64,000 bases of DNA, taken from positions 1 to 64,000 of the forward strand of contig RECQ01000026.1 in the NCBI GenBank assembly GCA_007693965.1, given 5' to 3'. Of this stretch, positions 35,041 through 43,677 are shown one piece after another. Each line of letters starts with the position of its first letter. Position 1 is the first letter of the stretch. The notes beneath the pieces were generated by a model. That model made no database searches and was not told where the DNA came from. It saw only the letters and a program-made list of their open reading frames with translations. A program made the position numbers and the translations under genes. The stretch comes from Phycisphaeraceae bacterium. Its GTDB lineage: Bacteria; Planctomycetota; Phycisphaerae; Phycisphaerales; UBA1924.

Positions 35041-35100
35041 CCGGTTGTTGATGCGCCGTACCGGTTGCGAATGCGCCGCGTCGGTTGTTGATTTGCTCCG
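35041..35100 (+). repeat. Three-unit 20-base tandem repeat
   Basis: CCGGTTGTTGATGCGCCGTA, then CCGGTTGCGAATGCGCCGCG, then TCGGTTGTTGATTTGCTCCG: three adjacent 20-base units with a few substitutions each. Confidence 0.75.
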
Positions 35101-35128
35101 GCGTTGTCGGGTTCAGCCGACTTGCACT

Positions 35129-35515
35129 TCAGCCGACCTGCACTTCAGAGAAGGCTTCGTCGAACTCGAAGACGCCCTGGAAGTCGGCGAGGCTGTCCTC
35201 ATCCGTCTTCCGCATCAGTCCGGCGTCGACCAGGGCGAAGACGATGCGTCCGAAGTCCTCGGTGCGGCGGACCTGCCAGCGGTCGAGGACGGTGCGGGCG
35301 AGGAAGCCGTACTGGTCGAGAGCGAAGTCGCGCAGGCCGATGCAGAGCTCCTGACCGGTGACGTGGCGTCCCTCTTCGGCCATATCCACCTCGTTGCGGC
35401 GGATGCGCTCGATGGTGTGGCGAAGGCCCTGCTGCACAAAGATGAACGCCTCGGGCGGGAATGGTCCCGCCTTTTCACGGATGGCGCTCCAGTCGATCTG
35501 AACCTGCTCGGGCAC
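35129..35515 (-). CDS. Minf_1886 family protein
   Basis: A 128-residue protein that matches the Minf_1886 family, found mainly in Planctomycetota and Verrucomicrobiota. Characteristic runs are IREKAGPFPPEAFIFVQQGL (about 9-28), HVTGQELCIGLRDFALDQYG and TEDFGRIVFALVDAGLMRKT, with a FEFDEAF end. Function is unknown. The start is GTG 35515, supported by GAGGAG 9 bases upstream; the longer frame upstream is not conserved in character. A 16-base repeat lies across the stop codon. Confidence 0.88.
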   Translation of the reverse strand: MPEQVQIDWSAIREKAGPFPPEAFIFVQQGLRHTIERIRRNEVDMAEEGRHVTGQELCIGLRDFALDQYGFLARTVLDRWQVRRTEDFGRIVFALVDAGLMRKTDEDSLADFQGVFEFDEAFSEVQVG

Positions 35516-35630
35516 GTTCGCACTCCTCTGTCGTCGTTCGCACTGACTTGGCCGGGCCGGGGACACTGATTCGGCGTGGGGCCATCTTCTCCGGGATATC
35601 GTAGACGTGGCTGCGGGGGATAGCCAGAAT

Positions 35631-36305
35631 TCAATCTCGGCTGACATGGGGACAATGCTTGACATACCAGCGAAGCGGGGCCTTCGCCCATGATCCGGCC
35701 GAGTCCACCCCGATCCGGGCCGCGTTGGCGATCTCCGCCTGTTCAAACAGGGATCCGGCGTCCGCCCCTTCGATGAAGAGCCTGTCCCCGTTGACCAGGT
35801 CGGCGCTGTCGAGGGCTCGGTCGATGGCGAGCGCCTGGCAGAGCTTGGCGGGGCCTGAGCACAGGTCGTGGTCGCGGAGGGGCGATGCGCGGCGTGGACC
35901 CGTGCGGTTGTGGCGCATCCGGTCCAGACCCTCCTCGGGCGCCAGGGCGCGGATGAGGGCGGCGGCGGGGCTTCCCTCCTCAGCGCAGACCACGTTCACA
36001 CAGTGGTGCATGCCGTAGGTGAAGTAGACATACGCGATGCCGGGTGGGCCGTACATGGATTCGTTGCGCGGCGTGCGCCGGTTGCCAGCGCAGTGGGCCG
36101 CCAGGTCCTGCGCGCCGAGATAGGCCTCGGTCTCGACGATGCGGCCTGAGAGGCGCTCGCCGCCGTCGAGGATGCGCACGAGTCGGCGTCCGAGGAGGCG
36201 CTGCGACAGCTCGGCTGCATCGATGCGGAACATTTCGCGCGGCCAGCGTTGGTTGTCAATGTCGGGCGCTGTCCACGCCTGCCTGGTGCGGGCCGCGGGG
36301 CTCAT
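35631..36305 (-). CDS. DNA-3-methyladenine glycosylase (AAG/MPG type)
   Basis: A 224-residue base-excision glycosylase of the mammalian-AAG-like family that removes alkylated purines. LLGRRLVRI (about 37-45) and the catalytic-glutamate segment RIVETEAYLG (about 53-62) are clear, followed by MYGPPGIAYVYFTYGMHHCVNVV and GPAKLCQALAID, all family hallmarks. The ATG overlaps the ccsA stop codon (ATGA at 36302-36305), so it is co-translated with the cytochrome c genes although unrelated in function. The protein ends in LRWYVKHCP as expected. Confidence 0.94.
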   Translation of the reverse strand: MSPAARTRQAWTAPDIDNQRWPREMFRIDAAELSQRLLGRRLVRILDGGERLSGRIVETEAYLGAQDLAAHCAGNRRTPRNESMYGPPGIAYVYFTYGMHHCVNVVCAEEGSPAAALIRALAPEEGLDRMRHNRTGPRRASPLRDHDLCSGPAKLCQALAIDRALDSADLVNGDRLFIEGADAGSLFEQAEIANAARIGVDSAGSWAKAPLRWYVKHCPHVSRD

Positions 36306-38050
36306 GCGTAGGCGTGCAGGCCGGGGAGGAGCAGGTTCACGCCGAAGTAGGTCCAGAGCATGACGAAGAAGCCGAGCACGCTGAGCCAGGCGGTGACGAG
36401 TCCCCGGTTCCTCGTCAGGCCGATGCGCGCGTGGATGACGATCAGGTAGACGATCCAGGTGATGAGGGCCCAGGTTTCCTTGGGATCGAAGGCCCACCAG
36501 CGTCCCCACGAGTGGTCGGCCCACCAGGCGCCGAGGAGGACGCCGACGCCGAGCGTCCAGAAGGCGAGCTGGAGGACGGTGAGCTGGGCGCGGTCGAGGT
36601 CGGCGAGGACGCGTTGCGGGCCGGCGACGGATTCGTCTTCAATGCCGAGCCCTTTGGCCGCCAGGGCGGCGGCGTCGCGGGCCGCCTTGCCGCGGGCGGT
36701 GTAGTGCGTCAGGAGGTACAGCGAACTGATGAAGAAACCGAGCGTGATCAGGCCGTAGCTGATGAGAACGGTGGTGACGTGGTACTTGAGGAGGGCGGAG
36801 GTGTTGAGGATTGCAGCTTCGCGCCCGATGGAGGCGCCGGGGACGCCGGTCTCGGTGGCGGTGAGGAGAACGAGGAAGCCGGCGCCCGCCGCGGCGGCGC
36901 CGTAGAGCCACTGGCGCCTCACCAGCATCAATGCGAAGCCGACGCCGGCCCCGCCGAGGGCGACACCGATCATGGACTCAAACTGGTTCTGAATCGGATA
37001 GCGCTCGGCGATGAACCAGCGGGCGCCGAAGCCGAGTGTGTGCAGGATGATGGCGAAGGCCAGGGTGGCGACTCCGATGGAGATGAGCCACCGACGCCCC
37101 GTGCCGAAGGCGAGGAGCAGGGCGACGAAGGAGATGCAATAGGCCCAGTAGCCGTATTCAAAGGGGCTGGACGCGTTGTAGAAGGATTCGATGCGGCGCT
37201 GGGCGCCCGGATACTGATCCGGGTTGATGGCGGGAAGGAGCTTCGCCATTGAATTGGCGGCGGCTTCGACGCCCTCACCGTCGAGGGCGCGCCATGACTC
37301 GGCGAGATCGCGGAACGCCTGCCGCACCGGAGATGCGGGCGACATGGTGGAGACATGCAGCCACGAGTCGCGGCTGGACGCCGGCGCGATCATGTAGAGC
37401 TGCCCGTAGCCGTGTTCGAGGAGTTCGAAGACAGCGCGAATGTCCTGCAGACCGGCCGCCATTTCCGGATCCGTGCCGTGCCGTTCGGCGACAGGGCCGA
37501 AGCCGCCCATGATCATGCGCGGGCTGAGCCGGCCCCGGCGGAGCCAAAGCTCGCGCTCGGATTCGTCATCAATCACCTCGCCGATCAGGGCGCGGCGCAG
37601 CGGCAGGTAGCGCACGTGAATGAGCGACCGGTCGATGTAGTGGGCCGGATCGATGAGCAGGTCGAGGTAGGTGAAGAGCGGGTCGTACCGCGTTCGTCCC
37701 TGTCCATCCTCCGCATCGTCGCCGAGATCCATGTACGCGTTGCGGCCGGTGACGCCCTCGATGACCTCCCGCGCCAGCGTGTCGAGGATTTTGACGCGGC
37801 CGTTGTGAGAAACGGCCAGATCGCGCAGCGGCTCGAGGTCGACGCTTCGCGCGAACTCGCGCTTCTCGGCGGCGCTGGCCGTCGCCTGGCGCGGCGGTGT
37901 GTCGAAGGGGTTGGAGATGGATTCGTCGAAATGCCATTGGGAGTCGGGGTGCTGGTTTCCAGCCGGCGCCTGCTGGCCGCGAGCGACGCCGGTATGGAGG
38001 CAGGCGAAGATCGCGATGGCGAGGATGAGTTGCAACGTGTGACGCTTCAT
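36302..38050 (-). CDS. ccsA: Cytochrome c biogenesis protein CcsA, extended
   Basis: CcsA of the System II cytochrome c maturation pathway, which carries and attaches heme. The C-terminal half (about 300-582) has some eight membrane helices with the tryptophan-rich heme motif WGRWWAFDPKETWALITW. The N-terminal ~300 residues are an added periplasmic part: a signal peptide (LQLILAIAIFACLHTGVARG, about 6-25) and a soluble domain with no clear match. A CcsA usually has about 300-350 residues, so this is a fusion or extended version. It overlaps resB by ATGA on one side and the glycosylase gene by ATGA on the other. Confidence 0.9.
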   Translation of the reverse strand: MKRHTLQLILAIAIFACLHTGVARGQQAPAGNQHPDSQWHFDESISNPFDTPPRQATASAAEKREFARSVDLEPLRDLAVSHNGRVKILDTLAREVIEGVTGRNAYMDLGDDAEDGQGRTRYDPLFTYLDLLIDPAHYIDRSLIHVRYLPLRRALIGEVIDDESERELWLRRGRLSPRMIMGGFGPVAERHGTDPEMAAGLQDIRAVFELLEHGYGQLYMIAPASSRDSWLHVSTMSPASPVRQAFRDLAESWRALDGEGVEAAANSMAKLLPAINPDQYPGAQRRIESFYNASSPFEYGYWAYCISFVALLLAFGTGRRWLISIGVATLAFAIILHTLGFGARWFIAERYPIQNQFESMIGVALGGAGVGFALMLVRRQWLYGAAAAGAGFLVLLTATETGVPGASIGREAAILNTSALLKYHVTTVLISYGLITLGFFISSLYLLTHYTARGKAARDAAALAAKGLGIEDESVAGPQRVLADLDRAQLTVLQLAFWTLGVGVLLGAWWADHSWGRWWAFDPKETWALITWIVYLIVIHARIGLTRNRGLVTAWLSVLGFFVMLWTYFGVNLLLPGLHAYA

Positions 38051-40524
38051 GACGAGGCCTCCGCATGTGCGCGCTGCTGCGCGATCGCCGCCCTGCTCTG
38101 ATCGCCCGAAGCCTTCGTGGATGCGCCTCCGGCCGCAATCGCCATTCGCTGGATTCTCAACTTTCGGCGCTTCACGATCAGCGGTTTGATGTAGAACGCC
38201 CACGGCACACCGACGCACGCCATCACAGCCCCTGCGGCGACGATGTAGATCCCCGGGTTGTTGCCCACGCCCAGCACCGTGAACGAGGCTCGAGGCCTGT
38301 CGGCCTGGCCGGCCCGGGTCATCGCCTCCGTTTCGCGCCAGCCGTCGATATCCCACCCTGCCTGGCTGAACTTGAACTGGTTCGGCGCGACGGTGGTGAC
38401 CAGACTGCCGGCGAGGTTGGCGAGGAAGGGTCGCTCCCGGGTCCACGTGAACGGCACACGATGGATAAGGGGCGCATTGAGGCGGGTTCTTTGCGTGTAG
38501 ATCTCGCCGGATTCGAAGTCGGTGACGCGGACCAGCGAAACGTAGTCGCGGGGTATATCGCTGTGCGCGTACGGGATCATCTCGAAATCGACCAGCTCCA
38601 GCCCGATGCCGGGGAGCGGCCGGCGCAGGCGACCGAAGACGAGCGCGATCTCGCGTCCGTCCGGCAGCGTGACCGAGCGCTCCATCTCGAAGGCGACATC
38701 GAGGTATTGGGCGAAGGGCAGCCAGATGGTTTTCGACCAGCCGTCGGGGAGGGAAATCTCAACGGCCGCCGCGGCTTCGGCGTGGGTTCCGATGCGCTCG
38801 CGGTCCCGGTCGCGCTCGGGGACGAGGGTGGGGCGCTCGATCTGCTCGGCGTGCTCCCAGCGCTCGGCGACGCGCAGTCCGATGTGGGGCAGGATGGCGA
38901 GGCTTTCACCGACGGGGGTCTGGTCGAAGGTGTAGAGGTCGCCGCCGGACCGACGCACCGCGCCGCGGCCGTCAGCGCGAAGGTAGACCTGCAGGATGGA
39001 GGCGTCGATGTAGTGGATGCGCAGGGCGTCGTCGGCGGGACGTCGGTTCGGGCGTCCATCTTCCTGGAACCCGGTGACGTCCTGGTCGAGCGCGGGGAAG
39101 CGGTGGTAGACGTAGCGCTCGTAGGGTTCACCATCGGGAGGAGTGATGGAGAGAATGGCGACGGAGCTGTCCGCGCCCTCGTAGCCGGGGGTGATGATGG
39201 GGAAGGGCGCGCTGGGAAGCAGCGACTGCACCTCGATGCGATGCCCCGCGTGCTCGAAACTGTCACCGGGGCGCACGACTTTGACAGTCCGGGCCTCCGG
39301 GTCCCCCTCCTCCGTCGCGCTGATCATGAGGGCATGGCGACCCGGCTCGGGAAAGGGCGCTGTGAGGGCGCGCCAGCGGGCGTCATCGGACGCCGGAACA
39401 TGCTCGATCGCGAAGGCGTCCTCCACCAGCGCGATGCGATCCTGCGGCGAGGCGGCGGGAAGACGCGTGCGAAGCACCGCACGCTCTGTTTCGTCTCCGT
39501 CCTCATCTGGCAGGGAGCTGAGGAGTTCGATTTCGATCAGCGGATTGCGGCGGCTCCGGAGCGTCGGCGGTTCGGCGCGAATCCAGTCGTTCTCGAGCTT
39601 CGTGTAGTGGGCGTAGCCGACGAGGCGCATCTGGATGTCGGGCGAGGAGTACCCGATGGTCGACGGCGGCACGGGCAGATCGAGGGTGCGTTCGGACCAG
39701 GGGACGCCGTAGTCGTTGTACCGGGGCACGTTGCGGAGCGGGCGCTGCTCCCAGGACATCACATCCTGGCTGATGAAGAGCGCGATCCGGGTGTTGTCGT
39801 AGAAGACCGTGGTCATCGGCCCGGGCTGGTTGACATCGTCGAATGAGGCGATGAGCAGCGCATCGCCCTCTTCCTTGAGCAGGTTGTAGTGCATGCTGCC
39901 GAGCGCGAGCACGACGATGCCCGTGTGAACCATCAGGACGCCGAGATTGGGAAAGATGAACTCGATCCGACGCACCGTCGCGATGATCATGTTGGCCACG
40001 AAGAGCAGCAGCACCACGCGCAGCGGCCACCATGAATAGAACTCGAGCTCGCTCATCTCGAAGATGGGCAGGCGTCGGATGGTGACCGCGTCATACGCGC
40101 TTACGAACTCCGGAAACAGCCGCAGGCCGGATCCGTGAACAGGATCCCAGTGCAGGTGAGGCCATGCGAGCTCGCGCCAGAGCACGATGCCGCCGAGCGC
40201 AAGCGCGAGGCCGAGGAGGAACGTCGCGCTGAAACGAATTGCGCGCGATTGTTTCGCGAGCAGACGTCGGAGCAGCCAGCTCCCCCCCATCGCCGGCGCA
40301 AGCGCGAAGGCTGCGAGCGAGAGGGCGTAGATCATGTAGGTCGGGGCGAGGGCCAGCAGACCGATGGGCACACTGGCGAGTATGCCGTACAGCGCCACTA
40401 TCGAGAGGAAGATGACGGCGAGCCAGATCGAACTGAAGGCGCGCAGCATGAACTTTGCGGGCCAGGCCCATGTGGGAAAGAACCGGTCATCCCACGCTTT
40501 GCTTCTTCGCCACTTGGCGCTCAT
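38047..40524 (-). CDS. ResB/CcsB-like cytochrome c biogenesis protein
   Basis: An 825-residue membrane protein that should act with CcsA in heme delivery for cytochrome c. Helices lie near 20-45, 55-75, 90-115, 165-190 (WWPLRVVLLLFVANMIIATV) and 205-225; a very long soluble region follows, and a final helix lies near 770-790 (IYIVAAGAVMACVGVPWAFYI). The ResB identity rests on this topology, the MHTG-type helix LGVLMVHTGIVVLALGSMHY, and the coupling to ccsA by an ATGA overlap. The soluble region is far longer than in Bacillus ResB. Upstream lies a TGTACGGCTGTACA-like palindrome near 40600. Confidence 0.82.
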   Translation of the reverse strand: MSAKWRRSKAWDDRFFPTWAWPAKFMLRAFSSIWLAVIFLSIVALYGILASVPIGLLALAPTYMIYALSLAAFALAPAMGGSWLLRRLLAKQSRAIRFSATFLLGLALALGGIVLWRELAWPHLHWDPVHGSGLRLFPEFVSAYDAVTIRRLPIFEMSELEFYSWWPLRVVLLLFVANMIIATVRRIEFIFPNLGVLMVHTGIVVLALGSMHYNLLKEEGDALLIASFDDVNQPGPMTTVFYDNTRIALFISQDVMSWEQRPLRNVPRYNDYGVPWSERTLDLPVPPSTIGYSSPDIQMRLVGYAHYTKLENDWIRAEPPTLRSRRNPLIEIELLSSLPDEDGDETERAVLRTRLPAASPQDRIALVEDAFAIEHVPASDDARWRALTAPFPEPGRHALMISATEEGDPEARTVKVVRPGDSFEHAGHRIEVQSLLPSAPFPIITPGYEGADSSVAILSITPPDGEPYERYVYHRFPALDQDVTGFQEDGRPNRRPADDALRIHYIDASILQVYLRADGRGAVRRSGGDLYTFDQTPVGESLAILPHIGLRVAERWEHAEQIERPTLVPERDRDRERIGTHAEAAAAVEISLPDGWSKTIWLPFAQYLDVAFEMERSVTLPDGREIALVFGRLRRPLPGIGLELVDFEMIPYAHSDIPRDYVSLVRVTDFESGEIYTQRTRLNAPLIHRVPFTWTRERPFLANLAGSLVTTVAPNQFKFSQAGWDIDGWRETEAMTRAGQADRPRASFTVLGVGNNPGIYIVAAGAVMACVGVPWAFYIKPLIVKRRKLRIQRMAIAAGGASTKASGDQSRAAIAQQRAHAEASS

Positions 40525-40655
40525 TCTGGCTCCGTCAATCTCCGCCCTCCGTGGCGGAGGTGGCGTCGGTCGATGTTGTCCTACGGGAATTGTTGCTGTA
40601 CAGCCGTACAATAGCCTCGCTGGACGCGGTCTGTAAAGTATAGCGCATCGGGATT

Positions 40656-41987
40656 TCAGGGGCTGTCGCGGTAGTAGAAGATGGTGGCCGGGTCGAGGAG
40701 CCGGGGCGGCGCTGTGGCGTCCAGAGCGGCGGCGCCGGCCGACTCCGCGGGCGGGATGGCGAGTGCGACCGCCGCCATGCCCGCGATGGGGCCGGGGCTG
40801 AATGTGAAATGCGACGGCCGCAGCCGCAGGGCGGCGGCGCCTGCTGTCGTGCCCATGCGAAGGAGTGTGGCGGGGTTGGCGTTGTCGCGCCGGCGAAGAA
40901 GTCGCATCTCGTCGAAGACGCTCAGACGACGAGAGGCCTCGGGATCGCCGGGAGTCGGCGCGAGGCTGACGATGGAGTCGGTGCCGAGGGCGACGGTGAC
41001 GCCCGCATCCAGCAGTCGCCGCCACGGATGGGGTCCGAGGCGGGTCTCGTGTCCGAAGTATGCGTGGGCCCGCGGGCAGTAGACCACGACCGCGCGGGAG
41101 CGGGCGAGGAGCTCGATATCCGCTTCAGTCACGCTGTTGACGTGGGCGAGGGCGATTGGTGTGGTGAGGATCGATTGGAGGTGGCCGACGGGCGTGCGGC
41201 CTCGCCCGATGTGGGTCGCCGCGTCTTCGCTCCAGACGCCGAGTTGACTGAGCATTTCGCGTAACGGTCCGCCCGCTTCAGCGACAAACTCGAATTCTTC
41301 CGGGGTTTCCGCCAGATGCGTGGCCAGTGGCAGCCGCCGGCGCCGGCTGAGTTCCGCGGCGGCCTGGTAGAGGGGCAGCCCGGCGGAGTAGGGCGCGTGG
41401 GGCTGGAGTCCCATGCGCACAGCGGCGGCGGCGATGGGGCGCGAGGCCGCCAGTTTTGAGAGGCGACGGTCGGCGTCGGCGCGGGCCTCGGCGATTCCGA
41501 AGAACTCGATGAAGGAGACGCCCTGAAGTGGTGAATTGCGCAGGAAATCCAGCGGGAGGAGGGCGCCGACGCCGGCGATGTCCCCCACTGCGACCACGGC
41601 GCCGGCGAGCGAGCGCTCAACCCCCTGCCGCACGGACGCTTCGAGGGCGTTCGGGTCAGTCTGGCGTCCGTCGCGGATCATACGGGCCCATGGGGCGAAC
41701 CCGAGCGTGGGATCGTGAGGCCGCGGCCCGAGGTGGGTGAGATCGAGGTGGGCGTGGGCGTTGACGAGGCCGGGGATGAGGACGACGTCGGCCATGTCCA
41801 CACGGCGGGCTCCGGCGGCCTCCGGGTGGCGCGAGACCTGGTCGGGCGGACCGGCGGCGAGGATGCGAAAGCCGAAGGGGGCGTTCGCTCGATCGGTGTG
41901 AGCGAGCAGGATGGATGCGGGGGCGGCGTCGAGCCCGGCGCCGTCGCAAATCCCGGCGCAGTCGATGCGCGCGGTCTTTGATCTCAT
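40656..41987 (-). CDS. Amidohydrolase, possible aminofutalosine deaminase
   Basis: A 443-residue metal-dependent amidohydrolase of the chlorohydrolase/SAH-deaminase group. The metal motif HAHLD (VNAHAHLDLTHLG, about 76-88), the GLQPHAPYSAG block, THLAET, HVNSV and GTDSIVSL provide the expected His, Glu, His and Asp ligands in order. Aminodeoxyfutalosine deaminases of the futalosine menaquinone pathway belong here, and menG lies in the same window, so that role is plausible but not proven; other substrates are possible. No Shine-Dalgarno sequence or TANNNT box is clear before the ATG. Confidence 0.82.
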   Translation of the reverse strand: MRSKTARIDCAGICDGAGLDAAPASILLAHTDRANAPFGFRILAAGPPDQVSRHPEAAGARRVDMADVVLIPGLVNAHAHLDLTHLGPRPHDPTLGFAPWARMIRDGRQTDPNALEASVRQGVERSLAGAVVAVGDIAGVGALLPLDFLRNSPLQGVSFIEFFGIAEARADADRRLSKLAASRPIAAAAVRMGLQPHAPYSAGLPLYQAAAELSRRRRLPLATHLAETPEEFEFVAEAGGPLREMLSQLGVWSEDAATHIGRGRTPVGHLQSILTTPIALAHVNSVTEADIELLARSRAVVVYCPRAHAYFGHETRLGPHPWRRLLDAGVTVALGTDSIVSLAPTPGDPEASRRLSVFDEMRLLRRRDNANPATLLRMGTTAGAAALRLRPSHFTFSPGPIAGMAAVALAIPPAESAGAAALDATAPPRLLDPATIFYYRDSP

Positions 41988-42104
41988 GACACCCCCCCAC
42001 CGGAGTCGATATTCTGGGGCGTCGCGGGGGTGTGCATCGGCGTCCCCCCGGGTATGCTGAGCAACCGGACGCCCGATAAGCATTCGAAGAAAAAGGAGTT
42101 TCCC

Positions 42105-42980
42105 ATGCCGCGTCTTTCTCGTTCCATTCTCGCCAGATCCATCGCCGTCGCAGGCGCGGCGGCCATGTTCATGTCGGGCCTCACGGGCTGCGTGAACCAG
42201 CAGCAGTATGACCAGCTCTACGACGCCAACCGGGCGCTGGAGGATCGTAACGTTCGCCTTCAGCAGGACCTCGAGGCGAAGGAGAACCAGCTGGCGATCC
42301 TTCGCGACCGAATCCGCGAGGGCGACCGCACGGTCTCGACGGTCCAGGAGCGCAACGCATCCTTGAACGCCGAACTGGTGCGCCTGCGTGAGAATTATCG
42401 CAATCTCGGCGAAAGGCTCGACAGCGCCTCGCTGGGGGTCCTGGATCCGAAGGTTGACAACGCCCTGCGCCGCATGGCGCAGCGCCATCCCAACATCGTG
42501 ACCTACGACGCCTCGCGCGGCATGATCCAGTTCGCCAGCGATCTCACCTTCGCATCCGGCTCCGTCGATGTGCAGCCCGAAGCGATTGAGGGCCTGAAGG
42601 CGCTCGCCGACATTCTCGCAACCTCCGAGGCGGGCGAGTACGACCTGCGCATCGTGGGCCACACGGACAACGTGCCCATCGGCCGCCCTGAGACGCGGCA
42701 GCGTCACCCAACCAACCGCCACCTGTCCGTGCACCGCGCGATTTCGGTGCAGAGCGAGCTGCGCAAACTCGGCGTCGAGCCGGAGCGGGTCGAGGTTGCG
42801 GGCTGGGGCGAATTCAGGCCCATCGTCCAGAACCCGACACGCGGCGGCGCCCGTGAGAACCGGCGCGTCGAGATCTACCTCGTACCCTCGACGGGCGGCT
42901 CTGTTTACACGCGCAACGCCGAGCCGGAGCCCACGCGCACCCGGCAGCAGACGCAGGTTCGCGAAGATCCGATGAAGTGA
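42105..42980 (+). CDS. OmpA-family peptidoglycan-binding lipoprotein
   Basis: A 291-residue lipoprotein. A signal peptide ends in a lipobox (MFMSGLTGC, Cys near 27). Next comes a coiled coil of about 80 residues (about 35-115: QYDQLYDANRALEDRNVRLQ...) and an OmpA C-terminal domain with LRIVGHTDN, TNRHLSVHRAISV and the late NRRVEIYL; this domain binds peptidoglycan. It probably tethers the outer membrane to the wall. AAAAGGAG lies 7 bases before the ATG, an ideal ribosome binding site. Confidence 0.93.
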   Translation: MPRLSRSILARSIAVAGAAAMFMSGLTGCVNQQQYDQLYDANRALEDRNVRLQQDLEAKENQLAILRDRIREGDRTVSTVQERNASLNAELVRLRENYRNLGERLDSASLGVLDPKVDNALRRMAQRHPNIVTYDASRGMIQFASDLTFASGSVDVQPEAIEGLKALADILATSEAGEYDLRIVGHTDNVPIGRPETRQRHPTNRHLSVHRAISVQSELRKLGVEPERVEVAGWGEFRPIVQNPTRGGARENRRVEIYLVPSTGGSVYTRNAEPEPTRTRQQTQVREDPMK

Positions 42981-43031
42981 TCGCCGGGGCGGTCGCCGGA
43001 CCCCGTTTCCGCACATCGGATTGTGAAATAC

Positions 43032-43063
43032 AAACGTCCGCGCTTTGGCGCGGGCGTTTTTTC
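43032..43063 (+). terminator. Terminator of the OmpA-family gene
   Basis: AACGTCCGCGC and GCGCGGGCGTT arms around a TTTG loop are followed by TTTTTC. It lies 50 bases after the stop. Confidence 0.85.
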
Positions 43064-43074
43064 ATTGACGGGAC

Positions 43075-43080
43075 TATCCT
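43075..43080 (+). promoter_or_regulatory. TANNNT box for the DJ-1/PfpI gene
   Basis: TATCCT is followed by 7 bases and ATG at 43088; no ribosome binding site is seen. It begins just after the upstream terminator. Confidence 0.45.
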
Positions 43081-43087
43081 GTGCCGC

Positions 43088-43645
43088 ATGAGCGAGCAGG
43101 CATCTCACGGCAGACTCAGCGGCAAGCGCGCCCTTGCCTTCGTCGGCGACATCTACGAGGACCTGGAGCTTCTGTATCCGCGTTTGCGGCTTCTGGAAGA
43201 GGGCGCCCAGGTGACACTCGCGGGGCAGGAGTCTGCCGGGCGGGTGTACAAGGGGAAATACGGCTACCCCATCGCATCGGATGCGCGGGTGTCGGAGATT
43301 GACCCATCGCATTTCGACATCCTGGTGATTCCCGGCGGTTTCATGCCGGACAAGCTCCGGCGCGATGCGGATGTGCTGCGGATCACCCGCGCGATGCACG
43401 AGGCGGGCAGGCCGGTGGCGCATATCTGCCACGGCGGGTGGATTCCCATCAGCGCGGGCGTGGTGCGCGGGCTGACCGTCACCAGCACGCCGGGAATCAG
43501 GGACGACCTGGTGAACGCCGGCGCCGAATGGGTGGATCGCGAGGTGGTGGTGGACAGGAATCACATCACATCGAGGCGCCCTGACGATCTGCCGGCTTTC
43601 TGCCGCGCGATCATCGCCATGGCGTGCGTCGGCGAACGGGATTGA
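43088..43645 (+). CDS. DJ-1/PfpI family protein
   Basis: A 185-residue class I glutamine-amidotransferase-like protein of the PfpI branch. The nucleophile elbow AHICHGGW holds Cys114 followed by His115, as in PfpI-type proteases and DJ-1-like deglycases; LVIPGGFMPD, an ALAFVGDIYEDLEL start and VTSTPGIRDDLVNAGAEWVD complete the pattern. Roles include stress protection and repair of glycated molecules; the reaction is not fixed by sequence. It is followed closely by the MlaE-type gene. Confidence 0.9.
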   Translation: MSEQASHGRLSGKRALAFVGDIYEDLELLYPRLRLLEEGAQVTLAGQESAGRVYKGKYGYPIASDARVSEIDPSHFDILVIPGGFMPDKLRRDADVLRITRAMHEAGRPVAHICHGGWIPISAGVVRGLTVTSTPGIRDDLVNAGAEWVDREVVVDRNHITSRRPDDLPAFCRAIIAMACVGERD

Positions 43646-43677
43646 GCGCAAAGGCGCCAACGGACGATCTGAGAGAC

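Larger units (their letters stand above)
34664..35128. other. Repeat-filled intergenic region
   Basis: No protein gene is seen. It contains a palindrome GTCCGTTCTGACGGAC near 34699, the AT-rich 7-base repeat at 34885-34986, a three-unit 20-base repeat at 35041-35100, and a 16-base direct repeat (TTCAGCCGAC[T/C]TGCAC at 35112 and 35128) at the stop of the next gene. Confidence 0.7.
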
